Shown: in pieces, positions 21,962 to 30,195 of the stretch
How the letters are laid out: the number at the start of each line of letters is the position of its first letter
How positions within the stretch are numbered: position 1 is the first letter of the stretch
DNA from: an uncultured Prevotella sp.
Lineage (GTDB): Bacteria; Bacteroidota; Bacteroidia; Bacteroidales; Bacteroidaceae
NCBI GenBank assembly: GCA_937880835.1
Contig: CALGRN010000189.1
Coordinates: 1 to 36,712, forward strand
DNA length: 36,712 bases
Direction of reading: 5' to 3'
The notes under the pieces: generated by a model
Seen by the model: the letters and a program-made list of their open reading frames with translations, nothing else
Told to the model about the DNA's origin: nothing
Databases searched by the model: none
Position numbers and translations under genes: made by a program

Positions 21962-22222
21962 ATGGAAGCGTACAAAGAAAGAATGGTAAATGAGTACAAT
22001 CAGTTAAAGGAAAGGCACAGAAAGCTCCACAAGATGTTAATTAAATATGAGGCAGGCACGCTGACTTTCAAACCGAACTGCTCGTATGATTTACTGAAAG
22101 AGCAGAGTTATCATATGGGTAATTATCTGAGAATACTCGAAGTCAGGGCAGAAATAGAAGGGATAGAACTTGATGCACGTGTTGAAGTGGACGCAGGCCA
22201 TACTACAATAATTGGTTTATAA
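21962..22222 (+). CDS. crAss001_48-related protein
   Basis: A protein of 86 residues, ATG 21962 behind TAGGAGG. It is helical and fits the crAss001_48-related pattern: YKERMVNEYNQLKERHRKL, LLKEQSYHMGNYLRIL and EVRAEIEGIEL. These small proteins occur in many gut phages, next to packaging or early genes. Function is unknown. It is the last gene before the leader of the late operon. Confidence 0.75.
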   Translation: MEAYKERMVNEYNQLKERHRKLHKMLIKYEAGTLTFKPNCSYDLLKEQSYHMGNYLRILEVRAEIEGIELDARVEVDAGHTTIIGL

Positions 22223-22330
22223 ACACACCGGTAAATAAGAAAGGAGGTTTCCTTGCTATATGTTGTGGTAAAGGTGTGTTTACAATAAATAAATTAAAGT
22301 AATGTGAACAAATGAAAGGAGGTTCCCCTT
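22220..22330 (+). promoter_or_regulatory. Leader with long inverted repeat and two ribosome-site hairpins
   Basis: TAAACACACC (22220-22229) pairs with GGTGTGTTTA (22273-22282). Within and after it stand two full AAAGGAGGTT sites (near 22240 and 22316), each able to fold with a following TCC/CCTT, and neither before a normal gene. The first precedes an 11-codon frame from TTG, the second overlaps a 14-codon frame. It may be an attenuator or small-peptide leader. Confidence 0.4.
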
Positions 22331-22361
22331 CCAGAAGATCTCTTAAAATTATATAGTTTGT

Positions 22362-22396
22362 CATTAAAAGCCCTGAGAAATCGGGGCTTTTTAATG
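22362..22396 (+). terminator. Rho-independent terminator between early and late regions
   Basis: AAAAGCCC pairs with GGGCTTTT around a loop of about 10 nt and is followed by T residues. It should end the early transcript before the terminase genes, so late genes would need their own promoter or antitermination. Confidence 0.85.
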
Positions 22397-22436
22397 CGCA
22401 GATGAAGCGGTTTTTTATTACTCAGATGAAGCGGCG

Positions 22437-22456
22437 AAAAAAATTACAGGAATTTT
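22437..22456 (+). promoter_or_regulatory. Late-region dyad motif, copy 2 (before small terminase)
   Basis: A 20-bp stretch identical to 10987-11006 (A-run plus TTACAGGAATTTT), 41 nt before the small terminase start. A TATTTTGCAT stretch 20-30 nt downstream could be a -10 region. It directly follows the early terminator, a natural position for the late promoter. Confidence 0.55.
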
Positions 22457-22497
22457 AGGGCAAGGTTTTGTGCTATTTTGCATACAGGAGGGTTCAC

Positions 22498-22947
22498 ATG
22501 GCAGCAAAACTTACGGCAAAACAAGAAGAATTTGTGCAAAATTTAATAAATGGGGCAAGTCAGAGAGAAGCCTATAAAAAAGCCTATAATTGCGTAAACG
22601 CTAAAGATTCAACAATAGATTCAAAAGCAAGCAATTTATTCAAGCAGGAAAAGGTACGGGCAAGGTTTGAGGAAATACAGGCGCGCATGAGAGAAAGACA
22701 GGAAACTAAAACAATAATGACTGCAGAGGAACGGATGGAGTGGCTCAGCAAGGTTGTTCATGGTGAAATTCTGGAGGAGGTTGTTGAAGTAGATAAAGAT
22801 ACGGGGCTATGCGTGAAGATTGAAAAACCGTCGAAGATAGACACACGGCTGAAAGCACTCGATACCTTGAACAAAATGGATGGCAATTACAAGACGAACA
22901 TTGAAGGCTCAATAGACATTAACAAGAAACTGGAAGATCTGATATGA
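22498..22947 (+). CDS. terS: Terminase small subunit
   Basis: A protein of 149 residues. The start at 22498 is chosen with AGGAGGG 7 nt upstream. The frame's earlier ATG 22468 has no site. KLTAKQEEFVQNLINGASQ and REAYKKAYN are the classic terminase_2 helix-turn-helix start. The middle, MTAEERMEWLSKVVHGEI, and the end are also typical. It recognises the packaging site and stimulates the large subunit. It overlaps terL by 4 nt. Confidence 0.9.
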   Translation: MAAKLTAKQEEFVQNLINGASQREAYKKAYNCVNAKDSTIDSKASNLFKQEKVRARFEEIQARMRERQETKTIMTAEERMEWLSKVVHGEILEEVVEVDKDTGLCVKIEKPSKIDTRLKALDTLNKMDGNYKTNIEGSIDINKKLEDLI

Positions 22948-24725
22948 AGTACACAGCAGACTACTTAATAAACAAGCGTAGGGAAAAATGGAGTAGTTTG
23001 CAGGACATGGACAAAGACAAAGAATTAAGGGAAGCTATTGCAACAGAGATAGTAAACAATGCGGAACTGAGAGAGGAAATAATAACATTTCCTGAAAAAC
23101 TCATAGAGCTTGTTTTTGTAGTAGTAGACAAGGAACAGCAGACACTTCCATTTTTTCTGAATGAAGTACAGAGAGATTTCATAAATACGCTTAATAGGGC
23201 AAAAGAAGAGTACGAGAAAGGGACAAGGACAGATATATCATTGTTAGTTCTGAAAGGCAGGCAGCAGGGTTTTACGACGCTAATAACAGCATATCAGCTC
23301 GCGTGCTCAATCCTTAACCGGAACTTTCAAGGATTTACGCTTGCGGACAACAGCGACAATTCAGAGTCAATATTTCAGAACAAGGCGAAATTTCCGCATA
23401 GTATGCTGCCGGAGAAACTGAAACCTACAGAGAAATTCAACAACAGAAAGCAGTTGCTTTTCAAAAATATCAACAGCAGTTGGACGGTTGACACGGCAAC
23501 AAAGGACGTAGGACGTTCGCGAACTGTAAACTTCTTTCACGGTTCAGAATGTGCCTTCTGGAAGGATGGTATAGCTCCGATACAGGCGGCACTTGGTAAT
23601 GCGTTTACGAAGAACTGTATAAAGATATATGAGTCTACAGCAAACGGCTACAACGACTATGAAACTATGTGGAGTAGTGGGGTGCATATTAACTGCTTCT
23701 ATGAATGGTGGAGAACGCCGGAGTATACTCTGACGTTCCCACCAGGGGTAAAGAAAGACTTTGAAAACAATATAGATACAAAACCCGATTGGATTTGGCA
23801 ACGCCTGAAATGGCTCAGAGACGATATAAAACTTAAACCAACACAGCTTTATTGGTATTACAAAAAATACGAAGAAGCTATAGACAAAAGGCTTATAAAG
23901 CAGGAATATCCCTGCAATCCGCAGGAGGCGTTTCTGTTGTCCGGTCAGACAGTATTTGATACAGAAGCACTGCTTTCACGGCTCAATAGAATACCGAAAC
24001 CTATTAAGACCGGTTATTTTGTCTATGATTATGACGGAATGAGAATAAGCAATATCCGGTGGAAGAATGACAGGAACGGATACATAAAGCTGTATGCACC
24101 TATAGACAGCCCTGCAGTCACAAAATACTGCATCGGCGGAGACACGGCAGGAGAAGGCAGCGATAGCTTCACAGGGCATGTTCTGGACGCAAGGACAGGC
24201 ATACAGGTTGCAACACTTGAACAGCAGTTCGATCCAGATCAGTACACAAAACAGATGTATTGTCTGGGTAAATATTTCAAGGATGCGCTCATAGGTATAG
24301 AGGCGAACTTTGATACGTTCCCGATTATGGAACTGCAAAGACTCGGGTACACGAACCAGTATGTAAGAATAACGCCTGACGTATATACAGGAAAACCTAA
24401 AAAGAGTTTTGGATTCAGAACTACATCAATTACAAGACCGACGATTATATCACGGTTAATAGAGATAGTTAGGGAAGAGGTTGACAGCATTAACGACGAA
24501 AACACCATTAGAGAACTTCTGACGATAATAAAAAACGAGAAGGGGCGCATTGAAGCACCGGAGGGCGGACATGACGACCATATGATGGGACTTGCGATAG
24601 CGCATGAAGTTAGGCTGCAGGTTGCATTTGACAAAGATGAAATTAAGGGAGATATGACATATCGGTTTAATTTTGAAGAGAAAGAGGAACATTTTGATTA
24701 TGGCGAAACCATAACAGTTGTATAA
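22944..24725 (+). CDS. terL: Terminase large subunit
   Basis: A protein of 593 residues, ATG 22944 coupled to the small subunit. Residues about 95-300 are the ATPase. The Walker A-like loop is GRQQGFTT (105-112), and HGSECAFW (199-206) follows at the expected Walker B place. The C-terminal nuclease has GGDTAGEGSD with Asp400, IGIEANF, and HDDHMMG with Asp544 and Asp545. The N-terminal extension of about 70 residues is longer than in many members. It powers DNA packaging and cuts the concatemer. It is well conserved and complete. Confidence 0.95.
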   Translation: MKYTADYLINKRREKWSSLQDMDKDKELREAIATEIVNNAELREEIITFPEKLIELVFVVVDKEQQTLPFFLNEVQRDFINTLNRAKEEYEKGTRTDISLLVLKGRQQGFTTLITAYQLACSILNRNFQGFTLADNSDNSESIFQNKAKFPHSMLPEKLKPTEKFNNRKQLLFKNINSSWTVDTATKDVGRSRTVNFFHGSECAFWKDGIAPIQAALGNAFTKNCIKIYESTANGYNDYETMWSSGVHINCFYEWWRTPEYTLTFPPGVKKDFENNIDTKPDWIWQRLKWLRDDIKLKPTQLYWYYKKYEEAIDKRLIKQEYPCNPQEAFLLSGQTVFDTEALLSRLNRIPKPIKTGYFVYDYDGMRISNIRWKNDRNGYIKLYAPIDSPAVTKYCIGGDTAGEGSDSFTGHVLDARTGIQVATLEQQFDPDQYTKQMYCLGKYFKDALIGIEANFDTFPIMELQRLGYTNQYVRITPDVYTGKPKKSFGFRTTSITRPTIISRLIEIVREEVDSINDENTIRELLTIIKNEKGRIEAPEGGHDDHMMGLAIAHEVRLQVAFDKDEIKGDMTYRFNFEEKEEHFDYGETITVV

Positions 24726-24739
24726 GAAAGGAGTATTTT

Positions 24740-24985
24740 ATGACAAAGCATGAAGAAAAGCTGTTGAGGCTATGGAAAGTAAGGCAGACACAGGAAGGTT
24801 ACGACGTTCACGACGTTAAAACACTGGAAGAGGCAGAGCGCTTCTTTGATGAGAAGGAACCGGAAACAGTTAGTTTTGAGGACATGACAAAGGCGGAGCT
24901 TGTCGATGTTGCAGAAGGTTTAGGCGTGAAGGTTAGCGCGACCATGAAAAAGTCAGAAATTGTAGAGCTGATTGAGGGCAGATAA
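24740..24985 (+). CDS. Small protein with Rho-N/SAP-like motif
   Basis: A protein of 81 residues, ATG 24740 behind AAAGGAG. The last 35 residues (MTKAELVDVAEGLGVKVSA, KKSEIVELIEG) form the two-helix Rho N-terminal/SAP-like fold that often binds nucleic acid. The first half is helical and acidic. Small proteins of this type are frequent between terminase and portal in Bacillota phages. Role unknown. Confidence 0.65.
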   Translation: MTKHEEKLLRLWKVRQTQEGYDVHDVKTLEEAERFFDEKEPETVSFEDMTKAELVDVAEGLGVKVSATMKKSEIVELIEGR

Positions 24986-25240
24986 ATGGAAAATATAATC
25001 TTAATTGCAGCAGTGGGGTTAATGAACATTGTGTGTTTTTTTATCGGTGCGAAGATAGGGCAGAAGGTAACACAGGGCGTTGAAATAAAGATGCCGAACC
25101 CGATAAAGACCGTCAAGGAAGAAATAAGAGACTACAAGGAAACAAGAGAACAGGAAGAATGGCAGGAGACGTTTGAAACAAACGCCTATAACATTGACGT
25201 GTACGACGGTACCGGAATAGGACAAAAGGATTTTGATTAA
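24986..25240 (+). CDS. Small membrane-anchored protein, 84 residues
   Basis: ATG 24986 follows the previous stop directly. An N-terminal hydrophobic helix (about 4-24) includes IGAKIGQKV. A charged helical stretch follows (VKEEIRDYKETREQEEWQE), with a short acidic end (DGTGIGQKDFD). It lies between terminase and portal genes in the same operon. No family is recognised. It may be a minor head protein or act at the membrane. Confidence 0.5.
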   Translation: MENIILIAAVGLMNIVCFFIGAKIGQKVTQGVEIKMPNPIKTVKEEIRDYKETREQEEWQETFETNAYNIDVYDGTGIGQKDFD

Positions 25241-25255
25241 AGGCAGGTGAAACGA

Positions 25256-27037
25256 ATGGATTTACAGGAAATCAAAGAAACGGACATATGGACGCTATAT
25301 GACAAGAGCGTAGCATACTGCCGACTTATCGGAATGTATAACGATACTGACGTAAATTATCGTATGTACAACGGCGATCAGTGGTACGGGCTGAAAGTCA
25401 GAGGCGTTGAAAAAGTGCAGTACAACTTCATAAAACCTATAGTGCGATACAAGACCGGAATAGTATTAAGCAATCTGTATGCTATCAATTATTCCAGTGA
25501 GAACTTTGAAAACAAAGAGTTCAGGCAATATGCAGAAAAAATCTGCAAACTTCTCAACAAAAAGGCTGCTAAGGTATGGGAAGCTGATTATATGGACTTG
25601 AAGCTCAGACTCATAGTTAAGGACGCGGCTATTAACGATGAAGGCATAATGTACGTTAATTTCTCAGACGAAGCGAAACAGCCGGTTAATGAAGTTCTTA
25701 GCAAGAATGATATATATTACGGAAACGAAAACGATGAAGACCTGCAGGCGCAGCCTTATTTGCTTGTCAAACAGCGCAAACCGGTATCAGAAGTTCAAGA
25801 ATACGCGAGGAATAAGGGAGTTGCAGAAGATGAGATAGACCATATCATAGGTGATCTGGAAAACATTGAAGAGTCCGGAGAGAGTGCAAAGTATGAAAAG
25901 GACAACATGGTCACGCTTGTAACTAAGATGTACAAGAAGAAGGGTACAGTTCACTTTGCGCAGGCGACACGATATGTAGAGATTAGTAAAGAAAAAGACA
26001 CCGGGCTGAAATATTATCCGGTAGCCCACATGACATGGGAAGAAAAGAAAGGCAGCGCAAGGGGCGAGGGAGAGGTAAGACAGCTTATCCCTAATCAGCT
26101 TGAAACCAACAAGACAGCGATGCGCAGGGCGTTGACGGTCAAAAATACTGCATATCCTCAGAAGATTGTCAATGTAGATAAAATCGCAAATCCGAGCGCA
26201 TTAAATGAAGTCGGCGGCACTATCAGAACAAAGGGCGGAATGTCGGTTGATGACGTTTCAAAGGTGTTTTCACACGTACAGCCTACACAGATGAGTGCGG
26301 ACGTAGAGAAACTGCAGCAGGAACTTATATCAAGCACAAGAGAGCTTGCAGGCGCAGGAGACATAGCTACAGGTCAGGTCAATCCTGAAAGTGCGTCAGG
26401 GCGTGCGATACTGGCGGTGCAGCAGGCGGCACAGCAGCCTTTAACAGAACACCTGCAGTATGCTAAAGCGTTTTGCGAGGATTTAGCGCGAATATGGCTC
26501 GACATGATAACCGTATACAACGACAGCATAGAGCTTGAGGATGAGGTTGAAGATCCGCAAACCGGAGAAATGACAACAGAGGTTATCGAAGTACAGAAAA
26601 CATCACTGCAAGAGTTGCAGGCTTCCGTAAAAGTGGATATAACGCCGAAGGGCGCATTTGACAAATACGCTCAGGAGATGAGCATGGAAAACCTGCTGAC
26701 AAAAGGTTTATTTAGCTCGCAGCGTATGCCGGAAGTAAAGTTGTGGGTACAGACGCTTGATGACGACTCAGTAATGCCAAAACAGAAAATACTCGACATC
26801 ATAAAGAAGTGGGACGATGAACAGCAAAAAATAGCGTTAATGAACGCACAGGCGCAGCAGATGAAAGCGCGAGCAAGTCAGTTCCTTAACGGCGACGCGG
26901 ACGCACAGGCGCAGCAGATGGCAGATGCACAGGCAGGCGGCGAAGTGCCAGAAGAAGAGATGCCGGAGGAAGAAATGCCAGAAGAAGAATACGAAGACGA
27001 TGAAGGCGATACATTTGACATTGTAGAAGAAGAGTAA
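25256..27037 (+). CDS. Portal protein
   Basis: A protein of 593 residues. The start at ATG 25256 is chosen over GTG 25247, which is embedded in the ribosome site region. The N-terminus, YRMYNGDQWYG, VQYNFIKPIVRYKTGIV, and the middle, WEEKKGSARGEGEVRQLIPNQ, are typical of P22-like and related portals. The stretch TGQVNPESASGRAILAVQQ is a strong portal hallmark. The C-terminus is a Gln/Ala-rich helix and a very acidic tail (EEEMPEEEMPEEEYEDDEG). It forms the dodecameric channel for DNA and seats the terminase and tail. Confidence 0.9.
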   Translation: MDLQEIKETDIWTLYDKSVAYCRLIGMYNDTDVNYRMYNGDQWYGLKVRGVEKVQYNFIKPIVRYKTGIVLSNLYAINYSSENFENKEFRQYAEKICKLLNKKAAKVWEADYMDLKLRLIVKDAAINDEGIMYVNFSDEAKQPVNEVLSKNDIYYGNENDEDLQAQPYLLVKQRKPVSEVQEYARNKGVAEDEIDHIIGDLENIEESGESAKYEKDNMVTLVTKMYKKKGTVHFAQATRYVEISKEKDTGLKYYPVAHMTWEEKKGSARGEGEVRQLIPNQLETNKTAMRRALTVKNTAYPQKIVNVDKIANPSALNEVGGTIRTKGGMSVDDVSKVFSHVQPTQMSADVEKLQQELISSTRELAGAGDIATGQVNPESASGRAILAVQQAAQQPLTEHLQYAKAFCEDLARIWLDMITVYNDSIELEDEVEDPQTGEMTTEVIEVQKTSLQELQASVKVDITPKGAFDKYAQEMSMENLLTKGLFSSQRMPEVKLWVQTLDDDSVMPKQKILDIIKKWDDEQQKIALMNAQAQQMKARASQFLNGDADAQAQQMADAQAGGEVPEEEMPEEEMPEEEYEDDEGDTFDIVEEE

Positions 27038-27052
27038 AATTACAGGAATTTT
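27036..27052 (+). promoter_or_regulatory. Late-region dyad motif, copy 3 (after portal, before scaffold)
   Basis: AAAATTACAGGAATTTT, the same 17-bp core as at 10990 and 22440, begins at the portal stop codon and lies 102 nt before the scaffold gene. The rest of this 117-bp gap is free of genes. Confidence 0.5.
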
Positions 27053-27154
27053 AAGGGGCGATTATGAGATAACATATCAATGACCAAGCATTAAAGTCGT
27101 AAAACTTTATGGAAATGTGAAGTCAAACACATGCGAAAAAATAGGAGGTACAAA

Positions 27155-27979
27155 ATGGATAATATCTTTGAAGAAGATAACCTTGTATTGGAAGATACTG
27201 AAAATGCAGAGGAACAGACTGCAGAAGAAGCTGTTGAAGGTGAGACTGCCGCCGAAACCGAAGAGGTTGAAGAAAAGCTGTATACCGAAGCCGAAATGAA
27301 CGCAAGAGTTGATGAACTGCTCGCTAAAAAGATAGCTCGCAGAGAGGCGAGAATCCGCAAAGAGTATGACAGAAAACTTGAACCGTACAGGAGAGCAGAA
27401 ACGGTATTAAACGCAGGGCTTGGCACTTCTAACATTGGAGAAGCAACGAAAAGCCTTACAGACTTTTATGCCGAAAAGGGCGTAAATATCCCGGAGTATC
27501 AGGAAACCCAGTATGACGAAGAGGATCTGAAAATTCTCGCAAGCAACGAGGCGCACAAAATCATTGAATCGGGTTTTGACGAGGTAGTTGAAGAGGTTGA
27601 CAGACTTGCAGACATCGGACTGGATAACATGAGCGCAAGGGAGAGACTTGTTTTCGGAGAACTTGCGAAATACAGGCAGGCGGAAGGAAGCAGAAAAGAA
27701 TTATTAAGTATCGGTGTTAAGAACGAAGTAATTGACAGCGAAGAGTTCAAAGGCTTTGCTGCAAAATTCAATCAGAACACACCTATCAAAGAAATTTACG
27801 ATTTGTATACCAAAACAGCAGACAAAGCGCAGCCTGAAAAAATAGGAAGCATGAAGAACGGCAATACTCAGGAAGAAAAGCATTACTATACACCGGAAGA
27901 GGTAGACAGGCTCACTGAGAAAGACTTTGAAAATCCTAAGATAATGGCTGATGTGAGGGCTTCAATGCTGAAATGGTAA
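27155..27979 (+). CDS. Scaffolding-like protein
   Basis: A protein of 274 residues. The start at 27155 is chosen with AGGAGGT upstream. A frame start at 27131 lies before that site and is rejected. A very acidic N-terminus is followed by the coiled-coil pattern of phage scaffolds (YTEAEMNARVDELLAKKIAR, then REARIRKEYDRKLEPYRRAE). The C-terminus is basic and helical, suited to binding the coat. It lies between portal and capsid genes, the standard place. It directs capsid assembly and is then lost or cut. Confidence 0.8.
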   Translation: MDNIFEEDNLVLEDTENAEEQTAEEAVEGETAAETEEVEEKLYTEAEMNARVDELLAKKIARREARIRKEYDRKLEPYRRAETVLNAGLGTSNIGEATKSLTDFYAEKGVNIPEYQETQYDEEDLKILASNEAHKIIESGFDEVVEEVDRLADIGLDNMSARERLVFGELAKYRQAEGSRKELLSIGVKNEVIDSEEFKGFAAKFNQNTPIKEIYDLYTKTADKAQPEKIGSMKNGNTQEEKHYYTPEEVDRLTEKDFENPKIMADVRASMLKW

Positions 27980-28000
27980 CTCAGGAAGGAGTGATTAGAC

Positions 28001-28813
28001 ATGGCAGGTAATTTCAAGCCGATGTTTTGGTCAAAGTATTGTCAGACCGAATTACGCAAGGATCTTATTCTCGCTAACTGGTGCGATTATAAGTACGAAG
28101 GTGAAATTAAATATGGTGCACGACTGAAAATTGTTGGTGCTGTAAGACCTACAGTGCAGAAGTACATTCCGGGACAGGATTTAACTATTGAATCTCTGGG
28201 CGACAACTCGCAGTATCTTGACATCACAGAAAGTGATGCGTTTGCTTTCGAGGTTGATGACATTGACAGAGCACAGTCAATGAAAGGGTACCTTGAAACT
28301 CAGTTCGACGAAGCGAAGGCTGCACTTGCAGAGAGCGCAGATGCATTTGTCGGAGCACAGGCACAGTATGCCAATGCTGACATGATGAGTGCTTCAACAG
28401 ACGTTTCCGGACTTACTTCAATGCTTGCACCTATTAACGCTGCACACATTGTACTTTACGGTAACAACGTATCACAGAAAACAGAGCTTGCAGCAGATCT
28501 GAACGCAGAGCACATTGTAGGACTCAGAACTGAACTCGCAGAACTGTTTACGGAAAACGTTGAGTTTGTGAAGCGCGGCGCACTTGGCAAGTATGCAAAT
28601 ACATACCTGAGACTTTCTAACAATCTCTATAACGACGGTACAGACGATTACGAGATGGTTAGAACTAAAAAGGCTATTGCCTTTGCAGGACAGATTGATA
28701 AGGTCGAGACTGCAAGAAAAGAGAAGGGATTCGCGGACATCATCAAGGGGTTGCACGTATACGGCGCTAAGGTTGTAAGGCCTAAAGAACTGTACGTTAT
28801 CAAGGCGCACTAA
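28001..28813 (+). CDS. Major capsid protein
   Basis: A protein of 270 residues, ATG 28001 behind GGAAGGAG. Its features suggest an HK97-fold coat of the P22-like kind: FKPMFWSKYCQTELRKDL at the start, ARLKIVGAVRPTVQKY, a central helical region, NTYLRLSNNLY, and IKGLHVYGAKVVRP near the end. It is shorter than P22 coat (about 430), so the telokin-like insertion is probably absent. It should build the icosahedral head with the decoration protein that follows. Confidence 0.85.
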   Translation: MAGNFKPMFWSKYCQTELRKDLILANWCDYKYEGEIKYGARLKIVGAVRPTVQKYIPGQDLTIESLGDNSQYLDITESDAFAFEVDDIDRAQSMKGYLETQFDEAKAALAESADAFVGAQAQYANADMMSASTDVSGLTSMLAPINAAHIVLYGNNVSQKTELAADLNAEHIVGLRTELAELFTENVEFVKRGALGKYANTYLRLSNNLYNDGTDDYEMVRTKKAIAFAGQIDKVETARKEKGFADIIKGLHVYGAKVVRPKELYVIKAH

Positions 28814-28830
28814 GAAAGGAGTGAGAGGTA

Positions 28831-29178
28831 ATGGCTGTTAAAGAATTGACACCTGTTAAGGGTGTACTGAATAAAATCACAGAGTTTGAGTTTGAGGCTG
28901 CAACTGCAGCAGGCGACGGTTGCGTATTTACACTTCCGAAGACAACAGACGAATACGTCGTTGTACTTCTGTATAATAGCGGCGGCTCAAACTACAATGT
29001 GACAGTAAAGAAACCGGTTAAGGGCAGTTATGCTGCTGCCGGAGGCGATGAAGTACATGAACTTGCAGCAGGCGAGTTTGCAGTACTTAGGTTTGAATCT
29101 GCTAAATGGGCTGAGAACGATGGAAGCATTAAGATTGTTCCGGCAAATGTAGCGGTAAAAATGGCGGTTCTCTACTAA
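28831..29178 (+). CDS. Head decoration-like protein
   Basis: A protein of 115 residues, ATG 28831 behind AAAGGAG, 17 nt after the capsid stop. It is beta-rich and compact (VLNKITEFEFEAATAAGDG, YVVVLLYNSGGSNYN, AAGEFAVLRFESAKW). Its position right after the coat and its fold pattern agree with a capsid decoration or head-fibre protein. It has no close family that I can name. Confidence 0.65.
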   Translation: MAVKELTPVKGVLNKITEFEFEAATAAGDGCVFTLPKTTDEYVVVLLYNSGGSNYNVTVKKPVKGSYAAAGGDEVHELAAGEFAVLRFESAKWAENDGSIKIVPANVAVKMAVLY

Positions 29179-29184
29179 TGAATT

Positions 29185-29208
29185 AAGGGGCGTTTACAGC
29201 GTCCCTTT
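29185..29208 (+). terminator. Hairpin after head genes (attenuator-like)
   Basis: AAGGGGCG (29185-29192) pairs with CGTCCCTT (29200-29207) with one G-T pair. It is followed only by a short T/A tract, so partial termination is likely. A second small hairpin, GGCGG...CCGCC (29230-29246), lies shortly after, before the next ribosome site. Confidence 0.55.
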
Positions 29209-29264
29209 ATATCGTGTTAAGAGTAAAACGGCGGTGCAACTCCGCCAGACACGCAGGAGGAAAC

Positions 29265-29618
29265 ATGAAAGAAATTACTTTAGAAAACTTGAAAAAATAT
29301 GTAATTACGCCGAATGTGGGGTTTTACGGTGGGTATGTGCATACCGGAGAAGACATATTGTTGTGCGATGATCATGATGAGGACGAAGGTTATGACTTCA
29401 AAGTAATGCAGAAAATAGTTAACAATGTACTGGTTACAGACCTTTCGAGAGTCTACGAAACGACAAACGGAAAGAAAGTAATAGAAACGTCACACATGGA
29501 AATAGAGCTTGAAGAGGGGCAGCTTCTTGTATATGTACAGGGAACAGGCTTTACTATTCCGGAATACAGAATGTGCCAGATTGATGAGGCTATCAACCAG
29601 TATGAAATAATAAAGTAA
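29265..29618 (+). CDS. Head-region protein of unknown function, 117 residues
   Basis: The start at 29265 is chosen because AGGAGG lies 4 nt upstream. A frame 17 codons longer overlaps the GGCGG hairpin and lacks a site. The product has VITPNVGFYGGYVHTGED, a hydrophilic DDHDEDEGYDF loop and a beta-rich end. It lies between decoration and adaptor genes. It may be a head-tail connector or neck protein, but no motif proves it. Confidence 0.5.
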   Translation: MKEITLENLKKYVITPNVGFYGGYVHTGEDILLCDDHDEDEGYDFKVMQKIVNNVLVTDLSRVYETTNGKKVIETSHMEIELEEGQLLVYVQGTGFTIPEYRMCQIDEAINQYEIIK

Positions 29619-29628
29619 AGGAGACACC

Positions 29629-30195
29629 ATGACTTTACAGGAGATGAAGAAAAAGATACTCAGAATGATTGAGGAAGTAGGAACGGGCACTGCACTTACA
29701 GACGATCCGGACATCGAGGCAAAGCTCAATGATGTTATCAATCAGGTAATGTTCGAGCTTGCGCGAATGAAGAAAATACCGGCAAAGGTTGTACAGGACA
29801 TTACAACGGATTATTCAACGTTTGATTTACGAACTGTCGAAAACTTTTATCAGCTTGACAACATGAGATATGTAAGTGCAGACGGTGAGGAACTTGAATA
29901 CGATCTGTTTGGTACATTTGTGACGTTCCCGGAGGAGGGAACGGCAATTATCCATTATTTCAAATATCCAGAGAGAATAGACGCCGACACAGACGATATA
30001 CAGTACACGTTTGAACTTTCGGACGATGCGCTTGAAGTTATGCCATACGGGGTAGCTGCAGACGTACTTAAAAGCGATGTATCGAATAATTACGGTCAGA
30101 TATACGAGGCGAGATACAAGGAAATGCTGCAGACTCTTGATTCCAGATATTCAACAGGTCAGATATACATTGAAAGTGAGGTGCTATTTGAATGA
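29629..30195 (+). CDS. Head-tail adaptor (P22 gp4-like place)
   Basis: A protein of 188 residues, ATG 29629 behind AAGGAG. The helical N-terminus (LQEMKKKILRMIEEVG, IEAKLNDVINQVMFELAR) is followed by a beta region (YSTFDLRTVENFYQLD), then ALEVMPYGVAADVLKSD and a helical end. This is the pattern of short-tailed phage tail-accessory adaptors that extend the portal ring. It overlaps the next gene by 4 nt. Confidence 0.7.
   Translation: MTLQEMKKKILRMIEEVGTGTALTDDPDIEAKLNDVINQVMFELARMKKIPAKVVQDITTDYSTFDLRTVENFYQLDNMRYVSADGEELEYDLFGTFVTFPEEGTAIIHYFKYPERIDADTDDIQYTFELSDDALEVMPYGVAADVLKSDVSNNYGQIYEARYKEMLQTLDSRYSTGQIYIESEVLFE

Noticed and set aside
22400..22436. Repeated ATGAAGCGG near the late promoter as a regulatory motif
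   Set aside because: The same string occurs inside several coding regions in frame or out of frame, so it is probably a compositional habit of this genome.
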